A DNA stretch of 64,000 nt from Alloacidobacterium sp035547425 (GTDB lineage Bacteria; Acidobacteriota; Terriglobia; Terriglobales; Acidobacteriaceae). This document shows, piece by piece, positions 34,243-42,207 of the stretch; within the stretch, counting starts at the first letter, position 1, and the number at the start of each line of letters is the position of its first letter. Below the pieces are notes generated by a model. The model searched no databases and was not told where the DNA came from. It saw only the letters and a list, made by a program, of their open reading frames with translations. The translations under genes and the position numbers were made by a program. The stretch is from assembly GCA_035547425.1 (NCBI GenBank), contig DASZUU010000013.1, positions 74,275 through 138,274 on the forward strand, given 5' to 3'.

Positions 34243-34587
34243 TCACCCGGAAACAGCCGCCCGCAAACTGAACCCGGCTAATCCCAAAGCAAAAATCAGG
34301 TTGAGAAGCGGTCGAAAATCCAGCATGTTTCCAATCAGCCGCCCAAAAGCTACGGCCACGACTGCCCAGGCTACGCATCCGAAGAAGCTCACCCACGCCA
34401 GCGTGGAGTCGCTCGATCGACCGACCCGCAGTAAGTTGATGGCCGCCAGTAGCAGCCCTGCCAGCGTTGCGCACTCAGACCAGAGCAACAGCTCCGGCTT
34501 GTTCTTATATACGAGCCAGCATCCCGTCGCATGCCCGAGTGTGCCAATTCCCAGCAGCCATCCAAATAGACGATCAACGGTGCTCAT
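34243..34587 (-). CDS. Small integral membrane protein in an ArsR/SRPBCC operon
   Basis: A 114-aa protein with about four hydrophobic helices (LFGWLLGIGTLGHATGCWLV; LWSECATLAGLLLAAINLL; TLAWVSFFGCVAWAVVAVAF; LLNLIFALGLAGFSL). The start at 34587 overlaps the SRPBCC stop by 4 bp (ATGA), so translation is coupled. The third gene of the arsR-SRPBCC unit. Function unknown. Confidence 0.75.
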   Translation of the reverse strand: MSTVDRLFGWLLGIGTLGHATGCWLVYKNKPELLLWSECATLAGLLLAAINLLRVGRSSDSTLAWVSFFGCVAWAVVAVAFGRLIGNMLDFRPLLNLIFALGLAGFSLRAAVSG

Positions 34588-35075
34588 GCCGGTTCTCCCG
34601 CGTGCTCGGCAACATAATCGTGAAAACGTTCCACCACGGCCGGCCATCCGCCATTCACCTGATCGCGCATCTGTGCCGCCCCGGCGCCATGCCGCTCCAG
34701 GCAGCGATGCTCCAGCTCTACCCTCGTCGAGCTTTCCGACTCAGGTATAAACCGCACCTCTACTTCGCTCGCCCGCGCGGGATCAGGGTTTGATGTCCAA
34801 TCCGGCTGAATATTCCACGACATCACCACTCGCGACGGCGGCTCCCACACCAGCACCTTGCCCCACTCGCATTCTGTGCCATCCGTGGCCCGCTCGTACC
34901 AGCGGCCTCCCAGCTTACATTCCAGAATCGCGGTCTCGAATGGCTGTTTGCCGATGTGGTGGGTAGACGGCCACCATCCGCCGAAAAACTCCGTGAATAT
35001 CCTGAATGCTTTTGCCTGTGGGGCGCCTACGACTGTCGTTTTTACTACTGGAGCCAGAATCGTTTCAGATGACAT
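34584..35075 (-). CDS. SRPBCC (AHSA1-like) domain protein
   Basis: A 163-aa START/Bet v1-like helix-grip protein of the AHSA1 type: KTTVVGAPQAKAFRIFTEFFGGWWPSTHH at the start, GGRWYERATDGTECEWGKVLVWEPPSRVVMSW in the middle and MRDQVNGGWPAVVERFHDYV at the end. Ligand unknown. The start at 35075 overlaps the ArsR gene by 11 bp. ArsR-AHSA1 pairs are common and usually autoregulated. Confidence 0.9.
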   Translation of the reverse strand: MSSETILAPVVKTTVVGAPQAKAFRIFTEFFGGWWPSTHHIGKQPFETAILECKLGGRWYERATDGTECEWGKVLVWEPPSRVVMSWNIQPDWTSNPDPARASEVEVRFIPESESSTRVELEHRCLERHGAGAAQMRDQVNGGWPAVVERFHDYVAEHAGEPA

Positions 35076-35388
35076 GCGGTTCCTCCCATCGCTCCGCTGC
35101 TTCTTTGAAAGCAGCCAGAGCATCGGTCCATAAAAGATCAAGTTCCCGGCGCAGACGCGCTACGCCTTCCGGGTCTACGGCGTAAATTCGCCGTGTGCCT
35201 TCTCTTCTTTCCTGCACCAGGCCAGCCTGTTTCAAAATACGCAAATGCTGCGAAACCGCCGGACGGCTCACGGGAAAGTGCTGCGCCAACTCACCCACTG
35301 CTCGCGGTTTTTCCCGGAGCGCCTGGAAGATAGCGAAGCGCGTTCCCTCGCCGAGAGCAGCGCAACCGGACTGTAGAGCGGAGCCCAT
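35065..35388 (-). CDS. ArsR family transcriptional regulator
   Basis: A 107-aa winged-helix repressor: GEGTRFAIFQALREKPRAVGELAQHF, recognition helix SRPAVSQHLRILKQAGLV, wing ERREGTRRIYAVDPEG. No metal-binding cysteine motif, which fits the ArsR branch paired with AHSA1 genes. A perfect palindrome (35394-35409) lies just before its start codon and is the probable autoregulatory operator. Confidence 0.92.
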   Translation of the reverse strand: MGSALQSGCAALGEGTRFAIFQALREKPRAVGELAQHFPVSRPAVSQHLRILKQAGLVQERREGTRRIYAVDPEGVARLRRELDLLWTDALAAFKEAAERWEEPHVI

Positions 35389-35393
35389 AGTCG

Positions 35394-35409
35394 GTAAGTT
35401 TTTACTTAC
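35394..35409. promoter_or_regulatory. ArsR operator palindrome
   Basis: GTAAGT-TTTT-ACTTAC, a perfect 6+6 inverted repeat 5 bp upstream of the ArsR ATG. A TTGACA -35 candidate lies upstream on the minus strand (35425-35420), which would put the palindrome over the -10 region. No good -10 hexamer is visible. Confidence 0.65.
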
Positions 35410-35651
35410 GAAAGAAAATTGTCAATAGAAATTCGAGACGAAAAGATTTTTTTATCGATTTCATACAGAAAATCGTTAGCGCTGTATGCATCTTTTATTA
35501 AAATTCCTCAACGGCCATTCAGCCGAATCTTGAATTTGCACGATCACCGAGATCAGCAAAATTCACGCATGCGGTTCTTGCCGCATACAGTCGAGCTCTA
35601 TCTGTTGTACTTATTGAAAACATAAATTCTTTTTTTAGAAAGCTTTGAGAA

Positions 35652-36521
35652 TTGATATTTCACTCTCGCTACTGGATCATGGCTCTACTCTTGTTGTCTT
35701 TGGCAACTGCCGGCCGAGCGCAACAATCAGGCTCCATCGCTCCGGCTCCGCACGATTTTTATCCGGCCTTCGGTTTTTGTCCTTCAGCCACCAGCATTGC
35801 CGCCAGCCCAACCCGTCCGAACTTTGATCTTCCAGCTATGACCACACAGTGCGGCACCCTAGAAGCCGACTACGGATGGAGCGTTCTGCCTATGGGCGAC
35901 GGCACAACGCAAAATCAACTCAACAGCGGCTTGCGTTATGGCCTCACACCACGCATCGATCTTCGCTGGGGCTCCGGGAATTTCATTCATCAGTCCGGCA
36001 ATCCTTCTGTAAACGGAGTCGGCGATCAATGGTTCGGCGCGCGTTATCGCTTCCACGAGCAAACCCACGCGACCCCGGCCTTCGCTCTGATGTACAACAT
36101 AAAGGCGCCTCTAGCCGACCCATCCAAAAAGCTTGGCTCCGGCTATATCGATCACACCTTTCTCTTCATCGCCAGCAAAGACCTGGGCAAGTATCATCTC
36201 GATTTCAATACTGTAGGCACGGTCGCCGGCAGCGCCAACGGAAATGATGGAGCCGTGCAGTTCGGTCTTGCGCTATGGCGTCCGGTGAACAGTAAGCTGG
36301 CCTTCGTCGTCGAAAGCTACGGCGGAACGCAGCCTGCCATCACCAGCCGCCTCGGAGCTTCCGTCGTTGGAGCTACCTACAACATCAGCTCCCGCCTCGT
36401 CTTTGACACCGCGTACTACAAGACCTGGACTGCGGGAGCTCCGCGCCAGCAGTTCACCATCGGAACTACCTATAATCTTGGTCCGCTCATGCGCCCCATC
36501 ATGCGTACCTTTGCATGGTGA
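35652..36521 (+). CDS. Outer-membrane beta-barrel protein, MetA/phenol-pathway-like
   Basis: A 289-aa exported protein with alternating beta-strand pattern: GTLEADYGWSVLPMGDG, SGLRYGLTPRIDLRWGSGNF, FGARYRFHEQTHATPAFALMYNIKAPL, YHLDFNTVGTVAG and LVFDTAYYKTW. This resembles the putative 'MetA-pathway of phenol degradation' outer-membrane family. The TTG at 35652 gives a signal peptide with a basic residue (MIFHSRYWIMALLLLSLATAG); an ATG at 35679 gives a very short one. Transport substrate unknown. Single gene. Confidence 0.7.
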   Translation: MIFHSRYWIMALLLLSLATAGRAQQSGSIAPAPHDFYPAFGFCPSATSIAASPTRPNFDLPAMTTQCGTLEADYGWSVLPMGDGTTQNQLNSGLRYGLTPRIDLRWGSGNFIHQSGNPSVNGVGDQWFGARYRFHEQTHATPAFALMYNIKAPLADPSKKLGSGYIDHTFLFIASKDLGKYHLDFNTVGTVAGSANGNDGAVQFGLALWRPVNSKLAFVVESYGGTQPAITSRLGASVVGATYNISSRLVFDTAYYKTWTAGAPRQQFTIGTTYNLGPLMRPIMRTFAW

Positions 36522-36623
36522 AATGAACATCAGCCAAAACGGCCACTTAGCGGCATGCCGTCAAAAAGCCAGACAAAACCATGCAGTATACGGATGAAAC
36601 TCCTGCGTCCACAGCGCGTTCGC

Positions 36624-37277
36624 TTAAATCACGTCAGCTTTGATTCTTTGGATTGAGGCTGACGTCTCGGAAGCGTAGTCAGGTTTTCCGCCTGTCCGCC
36701 CATAGTCCAGCAGGGATAGGAACAGAGTGCCTAACCCATAAGCAGCGCTAATGGCCACAAGACCTGTGTCGTGCGCATGTAGCGCGCTTTTCATAAGCTC
36801 CACGACGCCATAAGAGCACAGCAGCGCCGAGAGCGCATAAGGATGCTGCAAGACCGCGCCCAAAAACCTTGCGACGCTGGAGCGGGATGCTGTGAGGCGC
36901 TGACCAAGCCGACGCAGTTCATTCTGGAATCCTATGACGGCTGCGGCAGGAATGTAGCCGAGCGGTGTCCTCACCCGGTTCCAGTCGATATATCCGGAAT
37001 GAAAGCCGCTCGCTGAAAGCAGCAGGCTTCCAAGAATGACTCCCGCTGCGTTGATTCTGGGTGCGGCCACGGGATGGAGGTTCTTTTGCCGAAGCGCATA
37101 GTCTGAAGCGATCCACAGAAATCCCACCGCCGTTTCAAGGTTCGGGTGGAGACCGCGCTTCAGGAGCAGGCCGGTATTGCCGGCCATCAAGCTGATAGCT
37201 GTAACCGTAGGCGCGGCAGCAATAACACGATTTCGAATAGCGGCAAACAGGCAGTGAACCTCGATAAAGCGACTCAT
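36624..37277 (-). CDS. Hypothetical membrane protein
   Basis: A 217-aa protein with perhaps five to six hydrophobic segments (VIAAAPTVTAISLMAGNTGLL; AAGVILGSLLLSASGF; LGYIPAAAVIGF; YALSALLCSYGVVELM; GLVAISAAYGLGTLFLSLLDY). No family recognised. It lies downstream of doxX on the same strand, about 107 bp away, and could be part of the azoR-doxX transcript. Confidence 0.6.
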   Translation of the reverse strand: MSRFIEVHCLFAAIRNRVIAAAPTVTAISLMAGNTGLLLKRGLHPNLETAVGFLWIASDYALRQKNLHPVAAPRINAAGVILGSLLLSASGFHSGYIDWNRVRTPLGYIPAAAVIGFQNELRRLGQRLTASRSSVARFLGAVLQHPYALSALLCSYGVVELMKSALHAHDTGLVAISAAYGLGTLFLSLLDYGRTGGKPDYASETSASIQRIKADVI

Positions 37278-37384
37278 CTCATTGTAGGTGAGTGCGCCTT
37301 CTGAATAAATTCACGTTTGCGTATCCGAGCCGGTACGAAATCGCCAATCCACTCACCGGCCCGGGACTCGCTATGTCTGCAGCC

Positions 37385-37786
37385 TCAAAGCGAACGATCC
37401 TGCACTGCAGGTTTTGCGGCCAGAACGCTGTGAAAGCTCTTGTGATATTGCAGGAAGACCAGCACCCACAGCACACTCGCCACCAGCCCTGGAGCGATCG
37501 TAGTCGGTGACAGCGTGAAGTGGAAGGCAAGGATGTTGTATAGTTCCGCCGCAAGCAGTATGAGCGCGAGCGGCACAAAGTAGCCAGAGAGCAAAAGCAA
37601 CCCGCCGATCAGCTGTACCGCGAAGAAGAAAGCCGCAAAATGCGAAGCGCTGATCGCCACAAAAAACTGTAACGCAAGCGGATTCGACGGCGGAGGCTGA
37701 TGGATGAAATGAAGAAATCCATTCAGACCAAATACCGTGAACATCAGCCCTAACAGATAACGTGCAATCCCAGAAACGGTCTTCAT
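37385..37786 (-). CDS. DoxX family membrane protein
   Basis: A 133-aa four-helix inner-membrane protein: RYLLGLMFTVFGLNGFLHF, HFAAFFFAVQLIGGLLLLSGYFVPLALILLAAELYNILAFH and LVASVLWVLVFLQYHKSFH. DoxX-type proteins often sit with oxidative or thiol stress genes. The start at 37786 has AGGGAG upstream and lies 13 bp after azoR, so they form an operon under the TetR regulator at 38540. Confidence 0.9.
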   Translation of the reverse strand: MKTVSGIARYLLGLMFTVFGLNGFLHFIHQPPPSNPLALQFFVAISASHFAAFFFAVQLIGGLLLLSGYFVPLALILLAAELYNILAFHFTLSPTTIAPGLVASVLWVLVFLQYHKSFHSVLAAKPAVQDRSL

Positions 37787-37799
37787 CGTGTCGTCTCCC

Positions 37800-38426
37800 T
37801 TAGATTGCCTGCGCATGCCTGCGCACAGCTTCAAGATGAGGCGCAAGAAAGACGCTTCGGTCCTGTCCAAAATGAAGCGCCTTGGTTCCTCCAGCTGTGA
37901 GGAATGTCACATCTGTCACGCCGATAAAACCGAAAACCGAACGAAGATACGGCTCGACAAAATTAAACGAGGCCATCTGCGTTTGCGGATCGTAGCTGCC
38001 GCCGGTTGCTACCAGGAATGTAGCCTTTTTGCCCGTAATCAGACCCTTCGGTGTTCCCTCTGCATAAGAAAAGGTTTTGCCGGCGCGCACAATCTGGTCG
38101 ATCCATAGCTTCAACACCGAGGGCACGCTGAAATTGTGCATGGGCACCCCGATCACGTATTCGTCGGCCTGCAGCAATTCTGCAATCAACATATCTGAAA
38201 GCGCCAAAAGCTCCTTCTGTTGTGAAGTGCGGGCATCTTCCGGCGTAAACATGGCACCCACCCATGCGGCATCAATGGGTGAAATTGAAATTGCATTCAG
38301 GTCACGGTCGATGACTGTTCCATTTGGATGTGAGGACTTCCACTGAGTTACAAAGGCATCGGTGAGCTGGCGCGAAACCGATTGACCATAGAGGGGGCTT
38401 GAATCGATATGTAGTAGCGTAGGCAT
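37800..38426 (-). CDS. azoR: FMN-dependent NADH-azoreductase
   Basis: A 208-aa flavodoxin-fold enzyme that reduces azo compounds and quinones with NADH. Motifs: LLHIDSSPLYGQSVSRQLTDAFV (FMN phosphate loop), YVIGVPMHNFSVPSVLKLWIDQIVRAGKTFSY (flavin site and dimer contact) and FLVATGGSYD. The physiological substrates are likely quinones or electrophiles. Divergent from a TetR gene, whose likely operators lie between the two start codons. Confidence 0.94.
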   Translation of the reverse strand: MPTLLHIDSSPLYGQSVSRQLTDAFVTQWKSSHPNGTVIDRDLNAISISPIDAAWVGAMFTPEDARTSQQKELLALSDMLIAELLQADEYVIGVPMHNFSVPSVLKLWIDQIVRAGKTFSYAEGTPKGLITGKKATFLVATGGSYDPQTQMASFNFVEPYLRSVFGFIGVTDVTFLTAGGTKALHFGQDRSVFLAPHLEAVRRHAQAI

Positions 38427-38469
38427 GGTGAAAATCTCCTATGCGACAAATGATGTTTAAACAACAATC

Positions 38470-38499
38470 GTCGATTCAAAAAATCGACAGGTGTCGATT
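38470..38499. promoter_or_regulatory. TetR operator: three alternating half-sites
   Basis: GTCGATT (38470-38476), AATCGAC (38482-38488), GTCGATT (38493-38499). The middle half-site pairs with either neighbour to give two overlapping perfect 7+7 palindromes (spacers 5 and 4 bp). It sits between the azoR and tetR start codons. Confidence 0.8.
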
Positions 38500-38539
38500 A
38501 AGCATCTATTGCTGTAGAAGGGATATGCTGAAAGGTGCA

Positions 38540-39121
38540 ATGGCAGATGTAACCCAATCCTATACAGCGGAAAACATGGATCCGCGCATACTTCGCAGTC
38601 GCCAGATGTTAATGGAGGCTTTACTGAGGTTATTGAGTCGCAAGGAGTTCGACGACATTTCGATCCAGGAGATCGCGGACGAAGCCAATCTCAACCGCGC
38701 TACTTTTTATCTCCATTACCCGGATAAGAACGCTCTGCTGCAGGCCATGACTGCCGCCCGTTTTCGCGATCTGACCGCGCGGCGCGGCCTCTCTTTTACA
38801 AATTGCGATAGTGCTTTACGAGAGATTGCGCTCGGAGTCTGCGATTATCTTGCTGAAACTACAGGATGCCCCAGTCAATTGGCCAAGATGCCGCTTGAGG
38901 GGTCCATTATCCCTGTGATAGAGGACATATTTCGAGAAGGCGCCAGGCATCATGCCGCTAAGCCTGGAAGTGATACAAATCTACTGGCAACCACTGCTGC
39001 CTGGGCAATTTACGGAGCAGCGCGGCAGTGGTACGAAACCCCCAACCGCATTCCCGCCGAGGAAATGGCTGCCAAGATCGAGATGATTGTGAAACCGATC
39101 TTCCTCAGTGCTTCTGCGTAG
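38540..39121 (+). CDS. TetR family transcriptional regulator
   Basis: A 193-aa repressor. The DNA-binding domain (about 15-62) reads ILRSRQMLMEALLRLL, DDISIQEIADEANLNRATFYLHYPDKNALL, typical of TetR. The ligand domain is C-terminal. The start at 38540 has AAAGG four nt upstream; an ATG at 38525 is also possible. Divergent from azoR-doxX and probably represses it and itself. The inducer may be a quinone or dye-like compound, inferred from the target. Confidence 0.93.
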   Translation: MADVTQSYTAENMDPRILRSRQMLMEALLRLLSRKEFDDISIQEIADEANLNRATFYLHYPDKNALLQAMTAARFRDLTARRGLSFTNCDSALREIALGVCDYLAETTGCPSQLAKMPLEGSIIPVIEDIFREGARHHAAKPGSDTNLLATTAAWAIYGAARQWYETPNRIPAEEMAAKIEMIVKPIFLSASA

Positions 39122-39475
39122 ACCTTGCCAAACCGGGTTCTCGACACATTGTCGCGGAATTTCAACCTCGTCGGAAATCTGTTGCAGCCGCTCTTCTGTC
39201 ATGATTCATTCCCCTTCCGCTTCGACACAAACAGTAGAGGGTCATGCTGTAGAAGCATAAGGAAAGCATGCAACGGCCACGGCTTATCTTCAATTTCAAA
39301 GAAATCTACTTTTGCCTATGTGCTTGGAGCAAAAGGCTGAATCATGTCCGGAATCGGTGGGCAACGGCTGATGAAAGAGCTGAATCATATCTTGGCAGTC
39401 CATCACCCCGGATTTTTATCCGAGATGGCGCAGATATTTCTATACGAATGAAACTCACATTGGACGCATAAAGAG
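39122..39475. other. Intergenic region between tetR and the KaiC-like gene
   Basis: 354 bp without a supported gene. A minus-strand frame beginning at 39202 (MTEERLQQISDEVEIPRQ) has a purine-rich site upstream but runs antisense into tetR and looks at best like a remnant. GTCATGCTGTAG near 39241 also occurs at 34146, so a small repeat may be present. Confidence 0.4.
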
Positions 39476-41011
39476 ATGGGTGGAAAGAATTCGTCTAAAT
39501 TTTCAACAAAGCGGGACTCTTTCCGAGCTCCGTTTCAGCCACGCAAAGATATCGAAATGACAGATGGTCGTATACGAACCGGCGTCAGAGGTCTGGACGA
39601 TGTTCTGGGGGGTGGCTTACCAAAGGGCCATCTTTACCTGATCGAAGGAGATCCAGGAACCGGAAAAACAACGCTGGCCCTGCAATTTCTCCTTGAGGGA
39701 GCAGCAAATGGGGAGCGTGGAATATACGTAACGCTCTCCGAATCAAAACGAGAGCTGGAGCAGGTCGCGGCTTCCCATGGCTGGTCTACGGACTCATTAG
39801 TTATTTATGAGATGGTCTCACCGGAGGAAGATTTAGGTCCGGAGGCTCAGTACACGGTATTTCATCCGTCAGATGTTGAGCTGGCCGATACGATTACAGC
39901 CATCGTCAAAGAGGTAGAAACAATAGATCCGCAGCGGGTCGTCTTCGATTCGCTTTCCGAGCTTCGCATGCTCGCCCGGGATCCTTTGCGCTACCGGCGG
40001 CAGATTCTGGCGCTGAAACGTCATTTTGCAGGGCTGAACTGCACCGTCCTTTTGCTCGATGATCGCACCGCTGAAGGCGGCACCAATGACCTCCAGCTTC
40101 AGAGCATCGCTCATGGAGTTATCAAACTCCAGAGCCTTGAGCGGGATTTTGGGGTCAAACGACGGCGTATGGAAGTTCACAAGCTGCGCGGTTCGCGCTT
40201 TCGCGAAGGATTCCATGATTACTCCATCGAAACCGGCGGCGTGGCGATTTACCCTCGCCTCATTGCTTCGGAGCATATGCCCGGCTTTCACAAAGAATCC
40301 GTAAGGAGCGGTATAGAGGAGCTCGATGCGCTTTTTTGTGGCGGCGTCGATACAGGCACGAGCACCCTGTTAATGGGACCGGCGGGATGCGGAAAGTCCA
40401 CCATCGCACTGCGTTATGCATACAGTGCGGCAGAGCGCGGAGAAAAGGCGATCATTTTTACCTTTGACGAGGCATTTGACACGCTGAGTGAACGAGCCAA
40501 GGGCCTGGGAATGGATGTCAGCCAACACATAGCCAGTGGTATGCTGGAGATTCAGCAGATTGATCCCGCAGAATTGTCCCCAGGCGAATTTGTCTCGCGC
40601 ATTTCACGTCTCGTCGATGAGGAAAATCTCAAATTGCTCATCATCGATAGTCTGAATGGGTTCCTCCACGCAATGCCTCACGAGCAATTTCTTTCCATGC
40701 AACTTCATGAGCTGCTGTCATATCTGGGGCAGCAAGGTATCGCCACCTTTCTTACGCTGGCGCAGCATGGCTTTTTTGGCGTGACGGAATCGCCTGTTGA
40801 CGTAAGCTACCTGGCGGATACCATCCTGCTTTTCCGTTATTTCGAGCACGCCGGCGAAGTGCGGCAGGCTCTTTCGGTCGTTAAGAAGCGTACAGGACCT
40901 CACGAACGGACAATCCGCGAGCTTATTATCCGAGAAGGCGAAGTTCGAGTAGGGCCGACATTGAGGGAGTTCGATGGTGTTCTTACCGGCAATCCAAATT
41001 ACACCGGATGA
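39476..41011 (+). CDS. KaiC-like double RecA-domain ATPase
   Basis: A 511-aa protein with two tandem KaiC domains. Walker A motifs: GDPGTGKTT (58-66) and GPAGCGKST (301-309). Walker B regions: VVFDSLSELRML and LLIIDSLNGFL. Linker segments GVRGLDDVLGGGLPKGHLYL and GIEELDALFCGGVDTG start each domain. In the second domain VSYLADTILLF aligns with the KaiC phosphosite region HISTITDTII: Ser444 is kept at the S431 position, but Tyr445 replaces T432. The end has RTGPHERTIRELII, as in KaiC. No kaiA or kaiB gene is near. The histidine kinase gene overlaps its stop by 4 bp, indicating a two-protein signalling unit. Confidence 0.9.
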   Translation: MGGKNSSKFSTKRDSFRAPFQPRKDIEMTDGRIRTGVRGLDDVLGGGLPKGHLYLIEGDPGTGKTTLALQFLLEGAANGERGIYVTLSESKRELEQVAASHGWSTDSLVIYEMVSPEEDLGPEAQYTVFHPSDVELADTITAIVKEVETIDPQRVVFDSLSELRMLARDPLRYRRQILALKRHFAGLNCTVLLLDDRTAEGGTNDLQLQSIAHGVIKLQSLERDFGVKRRRMEVHKLRGSRFREGFHDYSIETGGVAIYPRLIASEHMPGFHKESVRSGIEELDALFCGGVDTGTSTLLMGPAGCGKSTIALRYAYSAAERGEKAIIFTFDEAFDTLSERAKGLGMDVSQHIASGMLEIQQIDPAELSPGEFVSRISRLVDEENLKLLIIDSLNGFLHAMPHEQFLSMQLHELLSYLGQQGIATFLTLAQHGFFGVTESPVDVSYLADTILLFRYFEHAGEVRQALSVVKKRTGPHERTIRELIIREGEVRVGPTLREFDGVLTGNPNYTG

Positions 41012-42180
41012 CCATCAAGGAAAATGAGATGGGTTCGGTATCGAAAAAGACCCCCGAGATGCGGACGATCGTCTTTGCGCCCACCGGAAGAGATGCCGAG
41101 CTTCTATCGGGCTTTATCACGCGATTGGGGAACGTACCGTACATTGTGAGTTCGGTTTCAGAGCTGTGCTCTGCTATCACCGCCGGCGCGGGTGCAGCAA
41201 TAGTAGCCGAAGAGGTGCTGCAGAACGGCGCCATTCCACAGCTTGAACATGTCCTGGCAAATCAGCCTTCCTGGTCCGATTTCCCTTTTATTTTGCTGAT
41301 CGCCGGTGGGCGCGTAACCGTAGAGAGCGAGCGTCTGCGAGCATTGCGGCTGCCGCTGGGCAACATATTACGGGTAGAGAGACCCGCCAGGCCGGAAACG
41401 CTATCCAGCGCTCTTGAAACAGCGCTGCGGAGCCGGTCGCGTCAGTATCAAATTCGAGACCAGATATATCAGGCTGCGCGCGCGCATGAAGCCTTGTTAA
41501 AGTCCGAAAAACTCGCCGTTACCGGCAGGCTCGCCGCCAGCATCGCACACGAGATAAATAATCCTCTAGAGGGCGTAGTCAATCTCCTCTATCTCATGCA
41601 GACCGAGAATTCGATGGAAAAGCTGAGGCTTTATGTCTCTCAGGCTCAGGGTGAAATTGCCCGGGTTTCTGAAATAGCAAAGCATACCCTCAGGTTTTAT
41701 AAAGAGCCAACCAGTCCCATCAGTTTTGAAGTTTTGGCCGTAGTGGATTCTGTTCTTAACCTGTATCAGTCGCGGCTTGTGTCCGCAGGCATCGAAGTTG
41801 AGGTCAAGGGAGCAAAGGCCATTATCCAGGGAAATCCGGGAGAGTTGCGGCAGGTATTGGCGAACCTGGTAGGAAACTCTCTGGATGCCATGCGTTTTGG
41901 CGGTAAGCTTTGCGTACGGGTATCGGTGGATAATGCCGGCCCAACCCACACTAAACGCGTGCGCCTGACAGTAGCAGATACCGGTCCGGGAATTCCATCC
42001 ACCCTTCTCTCTAAAATATTCGAGCCGTTTGTAACTTCCAAAGGCGAAACCGGCACCGGGCTCGGTCTGTGGGTAACCGGCGAGCTGGCAAAGAAAAATG
42101 GATGGACAATCCGAGTGCGTACTCGATCGGAACTACCTCGCCGTGGAACTACCTTTTCCATCGTGATAGCAGCTGCATAA
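41008..42180 (+). CDS. Sensor histidine kinase with pseudo-receiver-like N-terminus
   Basis: A 390-aa cytosolic kinase without membrane helices. Residues about 18-125 look like a CheY-type fold lacking the phosphorylatable Asp (TIVFAPTGRDAELLSGFITRLG; AAIVAEEVL where an Asp would be expected). A coiled linker (about 126-168) leads to the dimer domain with H181 (LAASIAHEINNPLEGVV). The ATPase domain has ANLVGNSLDAM (N box), ADTGPGIP and TGTGLGLWV. The ATG at 41008 overlaps the kaiC-like stop; an ATG at 41029 has AAGGA upstream. No response regulator gene is adjacent. Confidence 0.9.
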   Translation: MTIKENEMGSVSKKTPEMRTIVFAPTGRDAELLSGFITRLGNVPYIVSSVSELCSAITAGAGAAIVAEEVLQNGAIPQLEHVLANQPSWSDFPFILLIAGGRVTVESERLRALRLPLGNILRVERPARPETLSSALETALRSRSRQYQIRDQIYQAARAHEALLKSEKLAVTGRLAASIAHEINNPLEGVVNLLYLMQTENSMEKLRLYVSQAQGEIARVSEIAKHTLRFYKEPTSPISFEVLAVVDSVLNLYQSRLVSAGIEVEVKGAKAIIQGNPGELRQVLANLVGNSLDAMRFGGKLCVRVSVDNAGPTHTKRVRLTVADTGPGIPSTLLSKIFEPFVTSKGETGTGLGLWVTGELAKKNGWTIRVRTRSELPRRGTTFSIVIAAA

Positions 42181-42207
42181 CTTCCTGTACCCCGCGGGCC
42201 ATTGACA

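Noticed and set aside
37279..37578. 99-residue minus-strand frame overlapping doxX
   Set aside because: Shares DNA with doxX in another frame; Cys/Arg-rich and without a family.
38981..39202. Possible small gene starting MTEERLQQI
   Set aside because: Mostly antisense to tetR and without a recognisable domain; could be a remnant only.
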